A stretch of DNA of 64,000 bases from Frankia alni ACN14a. GTDB taxonomy: Bacteria > Actinomycetota > Actinomycetes > Frankiales > Frankiaceae. Positions 33,737-44,480 of this stretch are shown in pieces; positions within the stretch are counted from its first letter, which is position 1, and the number at the start of each line of letters is the position of its first letter. The DNA lies in contig NC_008278.1 of the NCBI RefSeq assembly GCF_000058485.1, forward strand, positions 7,433,935-7,497,934. The letters run 5' to 3'. The position numbers and the translations under genes are program-made. A model generated the notes under the pieces. The model was not told the DNA's origin, made no database searches, and worked only from the letters and a program-made list of their open reading frames with translations.

Positions 33737-35158
33737 GTGGCATGGTCGGCGAACCTCCGCGAGCTGCTCGGCGGCCGCGGGTTCCGGATGCTGTACGCGG
33801 CCCGGCTCACCTCCCAGGCCGCCGACGGCGTCTTCCAGGCGACCCTCGTGAGCTACGTGCTGTTCTCCCCCGAGCGGGCGACGTCCGCGGGGGCGCTGGC
33901 CTCGTCCCTGGCGATCGTCGTGCTGCCCTTCAGCGTGATCGGCCCGTTCGCGGGCATCGTGCTCGACCGGACGTCCCGCCAGCGGGTGCTCGTGGTCAGC
34001 TCGCTCGTGCGGATGGTCCTCATGGCCATCCTGGTGGTCCTCATCGCCGCCGGGCGTACCGGCGTCGACTTCTACGCGGTGGCGCTCGCGTCGGTGAGTG
34101 TGAACCGTTTCGTCCTGGCGGCGTTGTCCGCCGGGCTGCCCGTCGTCGTCGACGTCGACCGCCTCGTCACCGCCAACGCCCTGTCGGTCACCTCCGGCAC
34201 CGTCGCGACCCTGCTCGGCGCCGGCCTCGGCAGCGGGGTGCGGGGCCTCGTCGGCGGCGACGACCGGACGGTGGCCCTCGTCGCGGGCCTGGCGGCGATC
34301 GCCTACCTGTTGGCGATGGTGACGGCGGCGCGCTCCGGCCGGGACGATTTCGGGCCCGTGGTCGCCGTGCCCTGGCAGGGAGCCTGGCGGCAGGCCACCG
34401 AGGTCGTCGCCGACATGGTCGACGGCGCCCGCTACCTCGCCGGCCACGGCCCGGCGCGCCGCGCGCTCGCCGCGCTGACCAGCTCGCGGGCGGCCTACGG
34501 GCTGGTCCTCGTGATGACGGTGCTGCTGTACCGCAACTACTTCACCGGCAGCGAGGGCGGGCTGACCGGCCTCGCCGCCGTCGTGACCGCCAGCGGGGTC
34601 GGCACCGTCACCGCCGCCCTCGTGACCCCGCGGGCCACCCGGCGGATGCCGAAATCGAGCTGGATCACGCTGGTCCTGGTGTTCGGAGGCGTCGTCGAGG
34701 TGGCGCTCGGCCTGCCCTTCAGGGCTCCCCTGTTCATCGTCGCCGGCGCGCTGCTCGGGTTCTCCGCCCAGGCCAGCAAGATCTGCGTGGACACGATCGT
34801 CCAGGAGCAGACCGACGACGCCTACCGCGGCCGCGCCTTCTCGCTCTACGACCTGTTGTTCAACGTCGCCTTCGTGGCCGCGGCGGCGCTCGCCGCCGTC
34901 GTCCTGCCCGACGACGGCCGCTCGGCCGCGGTGGTCGTCGTCGCCGGGCTGGGCTACGCGCTGGCCGGGCTGGTGTACTACCGGGCCGCCCGCCGGCATC
35001 CCGAGGACCGGGTGATCCGCGGCGTGGGCGACGGACCACCGAGGCCGCATCCGGCCGTTCCCCCGCCCGGCGGTCCCGCCGACCCGGTCGATCCGACCGA
35101 CTCCACCGGACGGATCAACCCGATCATCTCGGCGGGGCCGGCCGAGAGCCGCAGCTGA
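33737..35158 (+). CDS. MFS transporter
   Basis: 473-residue major facilitator protein starting at GTG, with twelve predicted helices and the loop 2-3 signature FAGIVLDRTSRQRVLV. The cytoplasmic C-terminal tail of about 55 residues is Pro/Asp-rich. Substrate unknown; the sequence resembles the drug/antiporter-type families. It lies between ino1 and the convergent cca gene. By memory, an MFS gene occupies the same place in Streptomyces. Confidence 0.83.
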   Translation: MAWSANLRELLGGRGFRMLYAARLTSQAADGVFQATLVSYVLFSPERATSAGALASSLAIVVLPFSVIGPFAGIVLDRTSRQRVLVVSSLVRMVLMAILVVLIAAGRTGVDFYAVALASVSVNRFVLAALSAGLPVVVDVDRLVTANALSVTSGTVATLLGAGLGSGVRGLVGGDDRTVALVAGLAAIAYLLAMVTAARSGRDDFGPVVAVPWQGAWRQATEVVADMVDGARYLAGHGPARRALAALTSSRAAYGLVLVMTVLLYRNYFTGSEGGLTGLAAVVTASGVGTVTAALVTPRATRRMPKSSWITLVLVFGGVVEVALGLPFRAPLFIVAGALLGFSAQASKICVDTIVQEQTDDAYRGRAFSLYDLLFNVAFVAAAALAAVVLPDDGRSAAVVVVAGLGYALAGLVYYRAARRHPEDRVIRGVGDGPPRPHPAVPPPGGPADPVDPTDSTGRINPIISAGPAESRS

Positions 35159-35245
35159 CCCACCCCGACAGCCCCACAGCCCCACAGCCCCGACAGCGCC
35201 GACAGCGCCCGCTGCCCCCGGCCGCGTCGTCCCCCGGTCGGGCGG

Positions 35246-36730
35246 TCAGGCGTCCGGGATCGGCACCTCGTGCTCGCGGGCCCACCGGAACAGCTCCGCC
35301 TCGGCCGCCTCGCGTCCGACGAGGCCGCACTCGAAGCGGAACTCCAGCATGTGCGCGCGGGCCTGGCCCACCAGGCGCGACGGGGCAAGCCCCAGCAGCG
35401 CCATGATGTCGTCGCCGGACAGCTCCGGCCGGATCGCCGCGATCTCCTCCCGCGCGGCGAGGTCCGCGATCCGTTCCTCCAGCGAGTCGTAGGTACGCGA
35501 CAGCGCCGCCGCCTTGCGCCGGTTGCGGGTGGTGCAGTCGGAGCGGACCAGCTTGTGCAGCCGGGTGAGCTGGGGGCCGGCGTCGTGGACGTAGCGACGC
35601 ACGGCCGCGTCCGTCCACTCGCCCTCGCCGTAGCCGTGGAACCGCAGGTGCAGGTAGACGAGCCGGCAGATGGCGTCCGTGACGTCCTTGGGGAAGTGCA
35701 GGGCGGCCAGCCGGCGCCGCGTCATGTCCCGGCCGACGACCTCGTGGTGGTGAAACGACACCCGGCCGCCCGGGATGTGCCGCCGGGTGCGCGGCTTGCC
35801 GATGTCGTGCAGCAGCGCCGCCCAGCGCAGCACCTCGTCGGGCGCGCCCGGCTCCTCCAGGGCGATCGCCTGGCGCAGCACGGTCAGCGTGTGCGCGTAC
35901 ACGTCCTTGTGCTGGTGGTGCTCGTCGATCTCCATCCGCATCGCCGCGACCTCGGGCAGCACGATGTCGGCGACGCCGATCTCGACGAGCCGCTCCAGGC
36001 CCGCCACCGGATCGGCGGCGAGGAGGAGCTTGCGCAGCTCGTCCCGGATCCGCTCGGGGGAGACGATCGCGAGCCGCTCGGTCCGCGCGCGCATTGCCTC
36101 GACCAGCTCGGGCACCGGGGTCAGCCCGAGGGTCGCCTCGAACCGGGCCGCGCGCAGGATGCGCAGCGGGTCGTCGTCGAACGACGCCGCCGGGCTCGCC
36201 GGGGTACGCAGCACGCCGCGGGCGAGGTCGGCCATCCCGCCGAACAGGTCGACGAAGTCGTGGCCCGGGACCGACACCGCCATCGCGTTGACGGTGAAGT
36301 CCCGGCGGGACAGGTCCGCCTCCAGGCTGTCGCCGTAGGTGACCTGCGGGTTGCGGGACTGCCGGTCGTACGCCTCGCTGCGGTAGGTGGTGATCTCGAA
36401 GCGCAGGCCGCGACGGGCGAGCCCGACCGTGCCGAAGGCGATCCCCGCCTCCCAGGTGGCCTCCGCCCAGCCCCGGGTGATCTCCAGAACCCGCTCGGGC
36501 CGGGCGTCCGTGGCGAAGTCGAGGTCGGCCGGGGCGCCGCCGGCGCCCGTGGCACCCGTGGTGGGCCGGCCGAGCAGGGCGTCGCGGACCGACCCGCCGA
36601 CGAGGTGCAGCAGGTGGCCGTGCGCGGCGAACACGCGCCCGAGCTCGTCCGCGGCCGGCGGCACCCTGAGCAGCTCACTCACCACCCGTTCGGCCGAGTC
36701 GCGCGGGTTGTCCAGACTGATCACTGACAC
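35246..36730 (-). CDS. cca: CCA tRNA nucleotidyltransferase
   Basis: 494-residue class II nucleotidyltransferase that adds or repairs the 3'-CCA of tRNA. It has HLVGGSVRDALLGR, the metal-binding LDFATDA, RRDFTVNAMAV and DDDPLRILRAARFEA (nucleotide-binding motif), followed by a C-terminal HD domain (LLHDIGKP) and RNA-binding helices. GTG start at 36730. It is divergent from the NUDIX gene; the 168-bp gap should hold both promoters. Confidence 0.95.
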   Translation of the reverse strand: MSVISLDNPRDSAERVVSELLRVPPAADELGRVFAAHGHLLHLVGGSVRDALLGRPTTGATGAGGAPADLDFATDARPERVLEITRGWAEATWEAGIAFGTVGLARRGLRFEITTYRSEAYDRQSRNPQVTYGDSLEADLSRRDFTVNAMAVSVPGHDFVDLFGGMADLARGVLRTPASPAASFDDDPLRILRAARFEATLGLTPVPELVEAMRARTERLAIVSPERIRDELRKLLLAADPVAGLERLVEIGVADIVLPEVAAMRMEIDEHHQHKDVYAHTLTVLRQAIALEEPGAPDEVLRWAALLHDIGKPRTRRHIPGGRVSFHHHEVVGRDMTRRRLAALHFPKDVTDAICRLVYLHLRFHGYGEGEWTDAAVRRYVHDAGPQLTRLHKLVRSDCTTRNRRKAAALSRTYDSLEERIADLAAREEIAAIRPELSGDDIMALLGLAPSRLVGQARAHMLEFRFECGLVGREAAEAELFRWAREHEVPIPDA

Positions 36731-36898
36731 ACCTTCAGGTTACGGGGTTGGACGCGGTGAACCGGCACCTGGACGGACTGGGGACGATCACATCGCGGCC
36801 GCGGCGGCGCGGTTGCGACCACCCGGAGCAACGGGCACAACCGGGACGTTGCGGGCACACGGGCCGGCCGGGGGACCCGCGCCTCGTACGATCAATCC

Positions 36899-37369
36899 AT
36901 GCCGCCGTCGACCTCCTCTACCGGTCGCGCTCCGCTGCCCCGGGTGGAGGAGACCTCGGCGGGCGGCCTCATTCTCGACCAGTGCTCCACGGACGCCTCC
37001 GCCGCGCTCATCGCCCGCCGGGATCGCCATGGGCGCCTGTTGTGGCTGCTGCCCAAGGGGCACGTCGAGGCCGGCGAGACCACCGAGCAGGCCGCCGTGC
37101 GCGAGGTCAGCGAGGAGACCGGGCTGACCGGGTCCGTCCTCGGCCGGCTGGGCACCATCGACTTCTGGTTCGTCGCCGGGGGGACACGCATCCACAAGAC
37201 GGTGCACCACTTCCTGCTGCTGCGCAGCGTCGGCTCGCTGTCGGACGCCGACATCGAGGTGGATGCCGTGGCCTGGGTCCCGCTGGCCGAGGTCGCCGGG
37301 CGCCTCGCCTACGCCGACGAGCGGCGCCTGCTCGACGAGGTGCCCGTCGTGCTGGCCGCGACCGCATGA
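36899..37369 (+). CDS. NUDIX hydrolase
   Basis: 156-residue pyrophosphohydrolase with a complete Nudix box [22 protein letters not shown] (written in part: G-x5-E-x7-REVSEETG). The MutT-like substrate is not defined by the sequence. The stop overlaps the start of the DUF6049 gene by ATGA, so the three genes NUDIX, DUF6049 and murJ are translationally coupled. Confidence 0.9.
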   Translation: MPPSTSSTGRAPLPRVEETSAGGLILDQCSTDASAALIARRDRHGRLLWLLPKGHVEAGETTEQAAVREVSEETGLTGSVLGRLGTIDFWFVAGGTRIHKTVHHFLLLRSVGSLSDADIEVDAVAWVPLAEVAGRLAYADERRLLDEVPVVLAATA

Positions 37370-40188
37370 CGGCGCCGCACCGGCCCGCGCTACGGGCGCG
37401 GCGGCGCTCGGCCGCCGGCGGCCGGCGCTGGGCGACCCGGCTCGCCGCCCTGGCGCTGCTCGCCCTCGTCGTCCCGGTGGCCGGCGGCTCCGCGGCGGGC
37501 GCGGCGATCCGCGGCGGGCTCGTGGAACGGATCGCCCGACCGGATTCATCCACAGGATCACCACGGTCTTCCACAGCTTCATCCACAGACGAACCGGGAA
37601 ATTCACGACCTTCTTCATCGGGATCGACGCCGTCGTCCACCGGTGCGGGCAACCCGGTGACCGTCACCCTCACCGAGGTGCAGGCACCGCCGGCCGGCTC
37701 GTCCGTCGTGTCCGTGCAGGGGACGCTGGCCACCTCGGCGGACCAGCCCCTGACCGACCTGCGGATGAGCCTGTGGATCGGCTCCGCGCCGGTGACCTCC
37801 CGCGGGCAGCTCGAGACCCTGGCCGGCAGTACCGTCGCGGCCCGCGCCCTGACCACCCGGCAGCTCGCCCTCGCGAGCGGCGACCGCTCACAGCCGCTGA
37901 CGGATCCGCCCGTCCGCGGCACCGATCCGGTTCCCTTCATGATCACCGGAGACCTCGGTGGTGCGGCCCCGCCGGCGCGGGCCGGCGCCTACCCGCTGCG
38001 GGTCCTGGTCACGGGTTCCATCGGCGGGAGGGCCACGAGTCCGCTCGGCGCGGCGTACACCTTCGTGGTCCGCTCGTCCGGCCAGCAGCAGCGAACCCCG
38101 GTGGCGGTGGTCCTGCCGCTCGCCGACCAGCCCCGCCTGCGCTCGGACGGCCTGCTGACCGACAACGTGCTCGCCGACGAGGTGAAGCCGGGCGGCAGGT
38201 TGTACCGACTGCTCGACGCGGCCCGCACGACCGTCACCGCCGAGGGCCGGCCCGCGGTCACGCTCGCCGTCGACCCGACGCTGGTGCAGGCGCTGCAGGC
38301 CATGACGAACCCGGACGGCTACCACTACGCCAGCCCCGGCGGCGGCGCGGAGGGCGTGAAGGAGACGCAGAGCTCCAGCGCCGCCCAGTTCCTCAACGAC
38401 ATCAGGGGCTTCGCCGAAGCCGGCGGCGCGGTCTTCGCCCTGCCCTACGGCGACGCCGACCTGGCCGCCCTGGTCCACGCCCAGAAGCTGGACACGGTGA
38501 GCTACGCCGTCAACACTGGCCAGGTCGTGCTGGCCGCCCTGCTGAAACGAGACCCTCGGCAGATGGAACGCGTCGCCTACCCCGTCGACGGGCTCGCCGA
38601 CGCCGCCACCGTGGACGTGTTGCGCCAGTTGCAGGTCGGGACCGTGCTCCTCGACGACCGCTCGCTGCGCCCCCGGTCCAGCGCCACCTACACACCGTCG
38701 GCAACCTACGAGCTGCCGACGTCGGCCGGCCCGATCCGGGCGCTCGCCACCGACCACCGCCTCGCCGAGATCGCCACCTCCTTCGACGGCCGAGCCGACG
38801 GGCCCAGCGCGGGGGGCGTCCTGGCGCACCTGCGGGCCGAGCTCGCCACGATCACCGCCGAGAGGTCCGAACCCCGGTTCCAGGTCCTCGCCCTGCCACG
38901 GGACTGGGCCCCCCCCACGGACGACTGGGCCAGGCAGGTGCTGGGGACGATCGACAGCGACTACTCCACGCCGGTCCCGCTCGACGGCGGCGCCGGTCAG
39001 AACCAGCCGCCGCCCCGTCGCGGCGCGCTGGTCTACCCGGCCGACGCGCAGGCCCGGGAGCTGCCCGCCACCTACCTCGACGCGGTCACGAGCGTCCGTG
39101 ACGAGGCGCGGGCGCTGGGGCCGGTACTCTGCCCACCGCTCAAGTCCCCTCCCACCTGCCAGGTCGACAGGGTCAACCCGATGAGCGACGCACTTGTCAC
39201 AGCGACCTCCGTCGCCTGGCGCGGGGGGCGCATGGTCGACGGTGTGTCGCTGAGCCAGCAGGTGGACGGGGACGTGTCCGCGATCCGCAACGGCATCCAG
39301 GTGGTGGCCTCCCGCAGTGTCAACCTGACGAGCAAGCACGGGCTGGTGCCGATCACGCTCGAGAACAACACGAAGTTCGAGGTCACCGTCGTGCTCGCCT
39401 TCTCCTCGACCCACTCCCGGCTCCGCTCGCCGGCCCGCGAGACCCGCACCCTCCCCTCGGGGCAGAAGGCCCAGATCGAGATCGAGGTGGACGCCGAGGG
39501 AGCGGGGACCTTCCCGCTGGAGATCCGCCGCCTCAACCTCGACGGCCAGGCCCTGTCGACCGATCCCCCGACGCGCGTGCTCGTCCGCTCCACCGTCTAC
39601 GGCGCCATCGCCACGGCCATCACCATCGGCGCGGTCAGCGTGCTGCTGCTGGCCGTCGTGATCCGCCTCGCCCGCCGGCTGCGGCCGGGCGCGCGCCGCG
39701 CCGCCGACTCCGCCGGCGGCGCCCCCCCACCGGTCGCCGGCGCCACGGCGGCCCCGGACGGCACGGCGATCCTGAGCGGCACGACGGCCCTGAGCGGCAC
39801 GACGGCTCCGAGCGGCACGACGGCTCCGGACGGCCGGATGGACCCGGGTACCGGCGCGGCAGGCGGCGCGGCGCTGCCGGGCCGCCCCGGGAGCGAGTCC
39901 GACACCGCCCGGCCGCCTCTGCGGCGGGCGCCCGCCACGGTTGCCTCCGGCTGGTCGACGGGCGCCCCGACCACCGACCTCTCCTACGCCGCGCGTCGCG
40001 GGCCGGCCAGCGCGCCCGCCGCCCGCGGCCTGGCGCCCGGGACCGGCCAGGAGCAGGACCGAGACCGGGAGCAGGACCGGGAGCATCTGCCCGATCCCGG
40101 CCACGGCGTCGCGGCGGAACACGTCGCCCCCGAGCGGGACGCGGCCACCGGCCAGGTTCCGTCCCGCCGGCGACGGAGCGGCCCGTGA
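37366..40188 (+). CDS. DUF6049 family secreted/membrane protein
   Basis: 940 residues. A basic N-terminus and signal-like helix (about 22-45, [21 protein letters not shown]), a large extracytoplasmic region, one membrane helix near 745-770 ([23 protein letters not shown]) and a 170-residue cytoplasmic Ala/Gly/Thr-rich tail with SGTTA repeats. The family is always next to murJ in actinobacteria, suggesting a role in lipid II export or wall assembly. A Ser/Thr-rich insert just after the signal ([18 protein letters not shown]) contains DnaA-box-like DNA. Confidence 0.82.
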   Translation: MTAPHRPALRARRRSAAGGRRWATRLAALALLALVVPVAGGSAAGAAIRGGLVERIARPDSSTGSPRSSTASSTDEPGNSRPSSSGSTPSSTGAGNPVTVTLTEVQAPPAGSSVVSVQGTLATSADQPLTDLRMSLWIGSAPVTSRGQLETLAGSTVAARALTTRQLALASGDRSQPLTDPPVRGTDPVPFMITGDLGGAAPPARAGAYPLRVLVTGSIGGRATSPLGAAYTFVVRSSGQQQRTPVAVVLPLADQPRLRSDGLLTDNVLADEVKPGGRLYRLLDAARTTVTAEGRPAVTLAVDPTLVQALQAMTNPDGYHYASPGGGAEGVKETQSSSAAQFLNDIRGFAEAGGAVFALPYGDADLAALVHAQKLDTVSYAVNTGQVVLAALLKRDPRQMERVAYPVDGLADAATVDVLRQLQVGTVLLDDRSLRPRSSATYTPSATYELPTSAGPIRALATDHRLAEIATSFDGRADGPSAGGVLAHLRAELATITAERSEPRFQVLALPRDWAPPTDDWARQVLGTIDSDYSTPVPLDGGAGQNQPPPRRGALVYPADAQARELPATYLDAVTSVRDEARALGPVLCPPLKSPPTCQVDRVNPMSDALVTATSVAWRGGRMVDGVSLSQQVDGDVSAIRNGIQVVASRSVNLTSKHGLVPITLENNTKFEVTVVLAFSSTHSRLRSPARETRTLPSGQKAQIEIEVDAEGAGTFPLEIRRLNLDGQALSTDPPTRVLVRSTVYGAIATAITIGAVSVLLLAVVIRLARRLRPGARRAADSAGGAPPPVAGATAAPDGTAILSGTTALSGTTAPSGTTAPDGRMDPGTGAAGGAALPGRPGSESDTARPPLRRAPATVASGWSTGAPTTDLSYAARRGPASAPAARGLAPGTGQEQDRDREQDREHLPDPGHGVAAEHVAPERDAATGQVPSRRRRSGP
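37546..37587. promoter_or_regulatory. three DnaA-box-like 9-mers in the DUF6049 gene
   Basis: TCATCCACA at 37546 and 37579, and TCTTCCACA at 37567, all in one orientation, inside the Ser-rich insert. Two mismatches each from the Streptomyces-type box; weaker than the clusters at 20 and 32 kb. Confidence 0.3.
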
Positions 40189-43100
40189 CCCCCGAGGGGG
40201 AGGGCGGCTCGGGTCCCCGGCACCGCCGGGGAGGCACCGGCCCCCGGGCGGGCCGTGGCAGTCGTGGTCGCGATCCGTGGCAGGACAACGCCGGCGACCC
40301 GGACCACCGGGCGGACGAGTGGCCCGACGGCGCCGGCCAGCCCCACCTCGACCCCGACCGCTCCTATCCGGGCAGCGACCAGCGGTACCCGGGCGGCGGC
40401 CGATCCTTCCCGGGAGACGGCCGCTCCCATCCCGACCCTGGTGGGCCGCACCCGGACCGCGACGAGCGATACCCGAGCCTCGACCAGCGGTATCTCGATC
40501 CAGCCGATCGGTACCCCGGTCCCGACGGCCAGCCCGGCATCCCGGACGACATTTACCGGGATCGGCACGACGGCTACCGCCGCCGGGACGGCGACTACAC
40601 GCATCAGTCCTATGGCGACGGACCGTACTCAGAACGGCCGAACGCAGGTGGGCCGCACGGAGATGAGCCGTACGCCGGCGATTCCTACGTCGACGCTTCC
40701 TACGTCGACGACTCGTACGTCGACGACTCGTACGCCGATGGTGCGTACGCCGAAGGGCCGCCTACGGACGGGCAGTACCCCGGGCGGGCACGGCGGGCGG
40801 CCTACCCCGAGCGTCGATTCGGCGATCACGACCCTGCCGGGCGGTTCGACGCGCCCCGCGGCGGCGACGACCGATGGGCCGACCCCCGGGACGGCGCCGC
40901 GGCGCGCCCGGTCCCATCCCCCGGTTCCCCGCGGGCCGCGGCTGCGGAGGCGACCCGGAAGTTGCCGTCCTCGCCGCGGACACCACCGCCTCCCCCCGGG
41001 GTGCCCCCCCCGTCCGAGCGAGGTCCTGGCTCCGCGGCACCTGGGCGGGTCCAGCCCGCCGCGCCCGTCGACGGGACGCGAACCACCAGGCTGCCCACCC
41101 CGCCCAGCCCGCAGCCGGCAGGTCCGATGCCCGGACGAAGGCCGCAGGCGGAACCCGGCCCGCCGCCCGCACAGGTCGGCCGACTCACCGGTCCAGGCTC
41201 CGCTGGTCCAGGTCCCGCCGGTTCAGGTCCCGCCGGACCGGGTTCCATCGATGCGGGTTCCATCGATGCAGGTTCCGCCGGTTCGGACTTCACCGGGCGC
41301 GGGTCGCGGGAGCAGCAGCCGGATCCCGACGACCGCCCCCGGCGCTTCGCCGGCGAACGGCGCCGGCCGTCGCTCGGCGAGTCCCGGCCGACGGTCGCGC
41401 TTCCGCGCAGCAACGTCCGGCGCATCCCCCCGGAGTCGCACCAGCACGGCCGCGCACGGGACGGCGGCCGCGGACGGGACACCGCCCTGCCTCCCGAGGC
41501 TCGGGACGGCCGCGCAGGCCGGGACCCCCGCTCCCGTGACCGTCGCGACGAAACCCGCCGCGGCGAAGCCCGCCGCGGCGCTGAGCGCGACGGCGCCCTC
41601 GGCGGTTGGCGCGACGATCCGGTCGCCGACCCGCGGGCCGGCGGCCGTGTCGGCGAGGTCAGCGACGGCGGCGGCCGCGGGGACGGCGGCAACGTGGGCT
41701 ACGGCGGCGGCGTCGGGCAGGACGACCTCAGGGACGTCCGCGCCGCCCGCCCCCGCACCCCGACCCCCCGCGAGACGGGCGGACGGACCGCCCGGCGCGA
41801 CCCGTCCCGTCGACGGAACCCGCGCCCCGCCGATGCGGCGGCCACCACCGCGCTCGCGAAGCCGTCCACCGCGAAAGCGGCGACCCCACCACCCACGAGC
41901 GCCCAGTCCACCAGGGCGCCGTCGACGCGGGCACAGCCGACGCGGGCACAGCCGACGACCGCGAAGCCGACGACCGCCCGTCGGGGGAAGTCCGGCGCGG
42001 GGAAGTCCGGGCCGAGCCTCGGCCAGGCCAGCGGGATCATGGCGATCGGCACGATCGTCTCCCGGGCGTCCGGCTTCCTGCGTACGGTCGCGATCGCCGC
42101 CGCGCTGGGCACCAGCGGGGTCAGCCAGGCCTACAACGTCGCCAACACCACCCCGAACGTCCTCTACGACCTGCTCCTCGGCGGCATCCTGACCAGCGTC
42201 ATCGTCCCGGTGATGGTGCGCGCGGCCAAGGAGGACCCGGACGGCGGGGACAGGTTCGCCTCCTCACTGCTGACCATCATGATCCTCGGGCTGGGCGCGG
42301 CGGTGGCGGTCGGCATGCTGGTCGCGCCCTGGATCACCGACGCCTACCTGCACGCGGGGTCGGCGGAGCGCGCGCTGGGCACCGAGATGCTGCGCTGGTT
42401 CCTCCCCCAGATCGTCTTCTACGGGGTGGGCGCGACGATCGGCGCGATCCTCAACGTCAGGCAGTCCTTCGCCGCGCCGATGTTCGCGCCGATCCTGAAC
42501 AACCTGATCGTCATCGCGACGTGCGTGGCCTTCGTCTACGTCGTGTCGGGACCGCACCCACCCGGGGTGGACGGGCCGAAGGCCATCAGCAACGCGCAGA
42601 TCACCGTGCTCGCCGGCGGGACAACGCTGGGCGTGGTCGCCATGACGCTCGCCCTGCTGCCGTCGCTGCGCAAGGTCGGTTTCCGGTACCGCCCGCGGCT
42701 GGACCTGCGCCATCCCGAACTGCGCTCGGCGGCCCGGCTGGCCGGCTGGACGCTGCTGTTCGTCATCGTCAGCCAGATCGGCTATCTGGTGATCGTCAAT
42801 CTGTCGACGGCGTCGACCGCCTACACGATCTACACCTACGGCTACCAGATCTTCCAGCTTCCCTACGCGATCATCGGCGTCTCGGTGATCACGGCGCTGC
42901 TGCCGCGGATGAGCGGGCACGCCGCCCAGGGCCGCCGGGATCTGGTCCGGGCGGACATCTCGACCGCGACCCGGGTCGCGGTCACGGCCATCGTGCCGGC
43001 GGCCCTGTTCATCCTCGCCCTGGGGCGCCCGATCGCCGTCGCGGTCTTCTACCACGGCGCGGTCCGGTACCACGCCGCGGTGGACATCGGCGACACGCTC

Positions 43101-43829
43101 AGCGCCTTCGCGCTGGCGCTGGTGCCGTTCTCGCTGTTCCAGGTGCAGTTGCGGGCCTTCTACGCCTACCAGGACAGCCGGACGCCGGCGCTGGTCAACA
43201 TGGGCGTCGTCGCGGTGAACGTGCTGGGCGCGGTGGTGCTCACCGTGCTGGTGCCCGAGCAGCACCGCGCGCCGGCGCTGGCTCTCGCCTTCGCCTTCGC
43301 CTACCTGGTCGGGCTCGCGGCCACGACGATCCTGCTGCGCCGACGGCTGGGCGGCGTCGACGGCAACCGCACCGCCCGGGTGATCACCCAGGTCGCGGTG
43401 GCCGCGGGTTTCGGCGCCGTCATCGCGTCCCTGCTGGCCCGGGGAATCCGAGCGGTGATCGGGACGGGCTGGCTCAGTTCCGGGATCGCGGTGGTGATCG
43501 CGGCCGTCGTGGGCGGCGCGCTGTTCATCGCGGTCGCCAGACGGATGAACGTGCACGAGGTCAACGCGCTGACCGAGGTCGTCAACGGCCGCCTGCGTCG
43601 CGGGCGGGGCAGGCCCGGCGGGCCGACCGCCGCGCCGACAGCCGCCGGCCGGACCGGGCGGCCGGCCCGCGCGGACCGGACCGACCGGACCGACCGCGCG
43701 GGCCGCCGGGAGCCGTCGTCGCGGACCGGGGCACGCGCCCCCACGCCACCGCGGCGGGACGACCCGGACGACCGGTCGGGACCTGCGACGGGCACGCGCC
43801 GGAACGGGCGGACGCCGCGGCGGCGCTGA
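40185..43829 (+). CDS. murJ: lipid II flippase MurJ with a giant N-terminal extension
   Basis: 1214 residues from a GTG that overlaps the previous stop. Residues 1 to about 610 are Arg/Pro/Gly/Asp/Tyr-rich and repetitive (SYVDDSYVDDSYADGAYAEG, GSIDAGSIDAGSAG). The MurJ core begins at SGIMAIGTIVSRASGFLRTVAIAAALG (about 615) with fourteen expected helices, including GVSQAYNVANTTPNVLYDLLLGG and QIGYLVIVNLST. A basic tail of about 80 residues follows. It flips lipid II across the membrane for peptidoglycan synthesis. Codon use and reading frame stay continuous across the extension, so I keep the long start, but a later start cannot be excluded. Confidence 0.9.
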   Translation: MTPEGEGGSGPRHRRGGTGPRAGRGSRGRDPWQDNAGDPDHRADEWPDGAGQPHLDPDRSYPGSDQRYPGGGRSFPGDGRSHPDPGGPHPDRDERYPSLDQRYLDPADRYPGPDGQPGIPDDIYRDRHDGYRRRDGDYTHQSYGDGPYSERPNAGGPHGDEPYAGDSYVDASYVDDSYVDDSYADGAYAEGPPTDGQYPGRARRAAYPERRFGDHDPAGRFDAPRGGDDRWADPRDGAAARPVPSPGSPRAAAAEATRKLPSSPRTPPPPPGVPPPSERGPGSAAPGRVQPAAPVDGTRTTRLPTPPSPQPAGPMPGRRPQAEPGPPPAQVGRLTGPGSAGPGPAGSGPAGPGSIDAGSIDAGSAGSDFTGRGSREQQPDPDDRPRRFAGERRRPSLGESRPTVALPRSNVRRIPPESHQHGRARDGGRGRDTALPPEARDGRAGRDPRSRDRRDETRRGEARRGAERDGALGGWRDDPVADPRAGGRVGEVSDGGGRGDGGNVGYGGGVGQDDLRDVRAARPRTPTPRETGGRTARRDPSRRRNPRPADAAATTALAKPSTAKAATPPPTSAQSTRAPSTRAQPTRAQPTTAKPTTARRGKSGAGKSGPSLGQASGIMAIGTIVSRASGFLRTVAIAAALGTSGVSQAYNVANTTPNVLYDLLLGGILTSVIVPVMVRAAKEDPDGGDRFASSLLTIMILGLGAAVAVGMLVAPWITDAYLHAGSAERALGTEMLRWFLPQIVFYGVGATIGAILNVRQSFAAPMFAPILNNLIVIATCVAFVYVVSGPHPPGVDGPKAISNAQITVLAGGTTLGVVAMTLALLPSLRKVGFRYRPRLDLRHPELRSAARLAGWTLLFVIVSQIGYLVIVNLSTASTAYTIYTYGYQIFQLPYAIIGVSVITALLPRMSGHAAQGRRDLVRADISTATRVAVTAIVPAALFILALGRPIAVAVFYHGAVRYHAAVDIGDTLSAFALALVPFSLFQVQLRAFYAYQDSRTPALVNMGVVAVNVLGAVVLTVLVPEQHRAPALALAFAFAYLVGLAATTILLRRRLGGVDGNRTARVITQVAVAAGFGAVIASLLARGIRAVIGTGWLSSGIAVVIAAVVGGALFIAVARRMNVHEVNALTEVVNGRLRRGRGRPGGPTAAPTAAGRTGRPARADRTDRTDRAGRREPSSRTGARAPTPPRRDDPDDRSGPATGTRRNGRTPRRR

Positions 43830-44480
43830 CCGCGCGGAGCCCGCGCCGGCCCGGCCCGGGCCGGCGCAGACGGCCGACCGACACCCGCGGCGGGCACCAA
43901 CGGGCCAGCCCGACCCGGCGAATTCCTGCTGACCACGGTCGGGCAATGCCCGTGTGGGCGAGGCCGGCAGTACCCGCCGACCCTTTCGTCAACCTAACGC
44001 GGTGTAGTCGAGTAACACCCAGGGATTACACTACTGATACGTAGGTATACGGCGGATATTCGCCGCGACGCGCATGGCTGGACGAGAGCCCGACGACCGC
44101 CGGCGGCTCCGTCGTCGTCGGGGGAAACGTCCTTCCGGCCCCCGTGGGGGCCTATCCGGACCCGGCCGGGCCGGCGGCCCCGAAGGCCGACCAGAGGCGA
44201 CTTGGCGGCCATCGTCACAGCCGGTACACAAGGGCGGGTTGTCCCAAGACATTCGCGAGATCCTCCGGCCATCCTCGTACACTGGACACGCTGTGCGCGG
44301 GCCCCGCCCAACGTCGCCGGTGAACCAGGCGCAGCCTCCGCTCGTCACGTCGTTCACCGTGGCGACAAGCTCCGGGCGACGAAGGATTTCGGGGTCTCCG
44401 CCCACGGTCACGGCACACTGGGCGGACCCCTGCCCGGGTGAGGTAGGGAAGCCCGACGGCGGATCGTCCCCGTCTGGCCC
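43830..44480. other. murJ-pseudokinase gap
   Basis: 651 bp. It contains the murJ terminator (next entry), then a conspicuously AT-rich patch at 43985-44060 (with GATACGTAGGTATAC and TTACACTAC) and GC-rich sequence without a credible gene. Promoter elements of the pseudokinase gene are expected here. Confidence 0.5.
43843..43867 (+). terminator. terminator after murJ
   Basis: GCGCCGGCCC and GGGCCGGCGC form a perfect 10-bp stem with a 5-base loop, starting 13 bp after the murJ stop. Confidence 0.65.
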
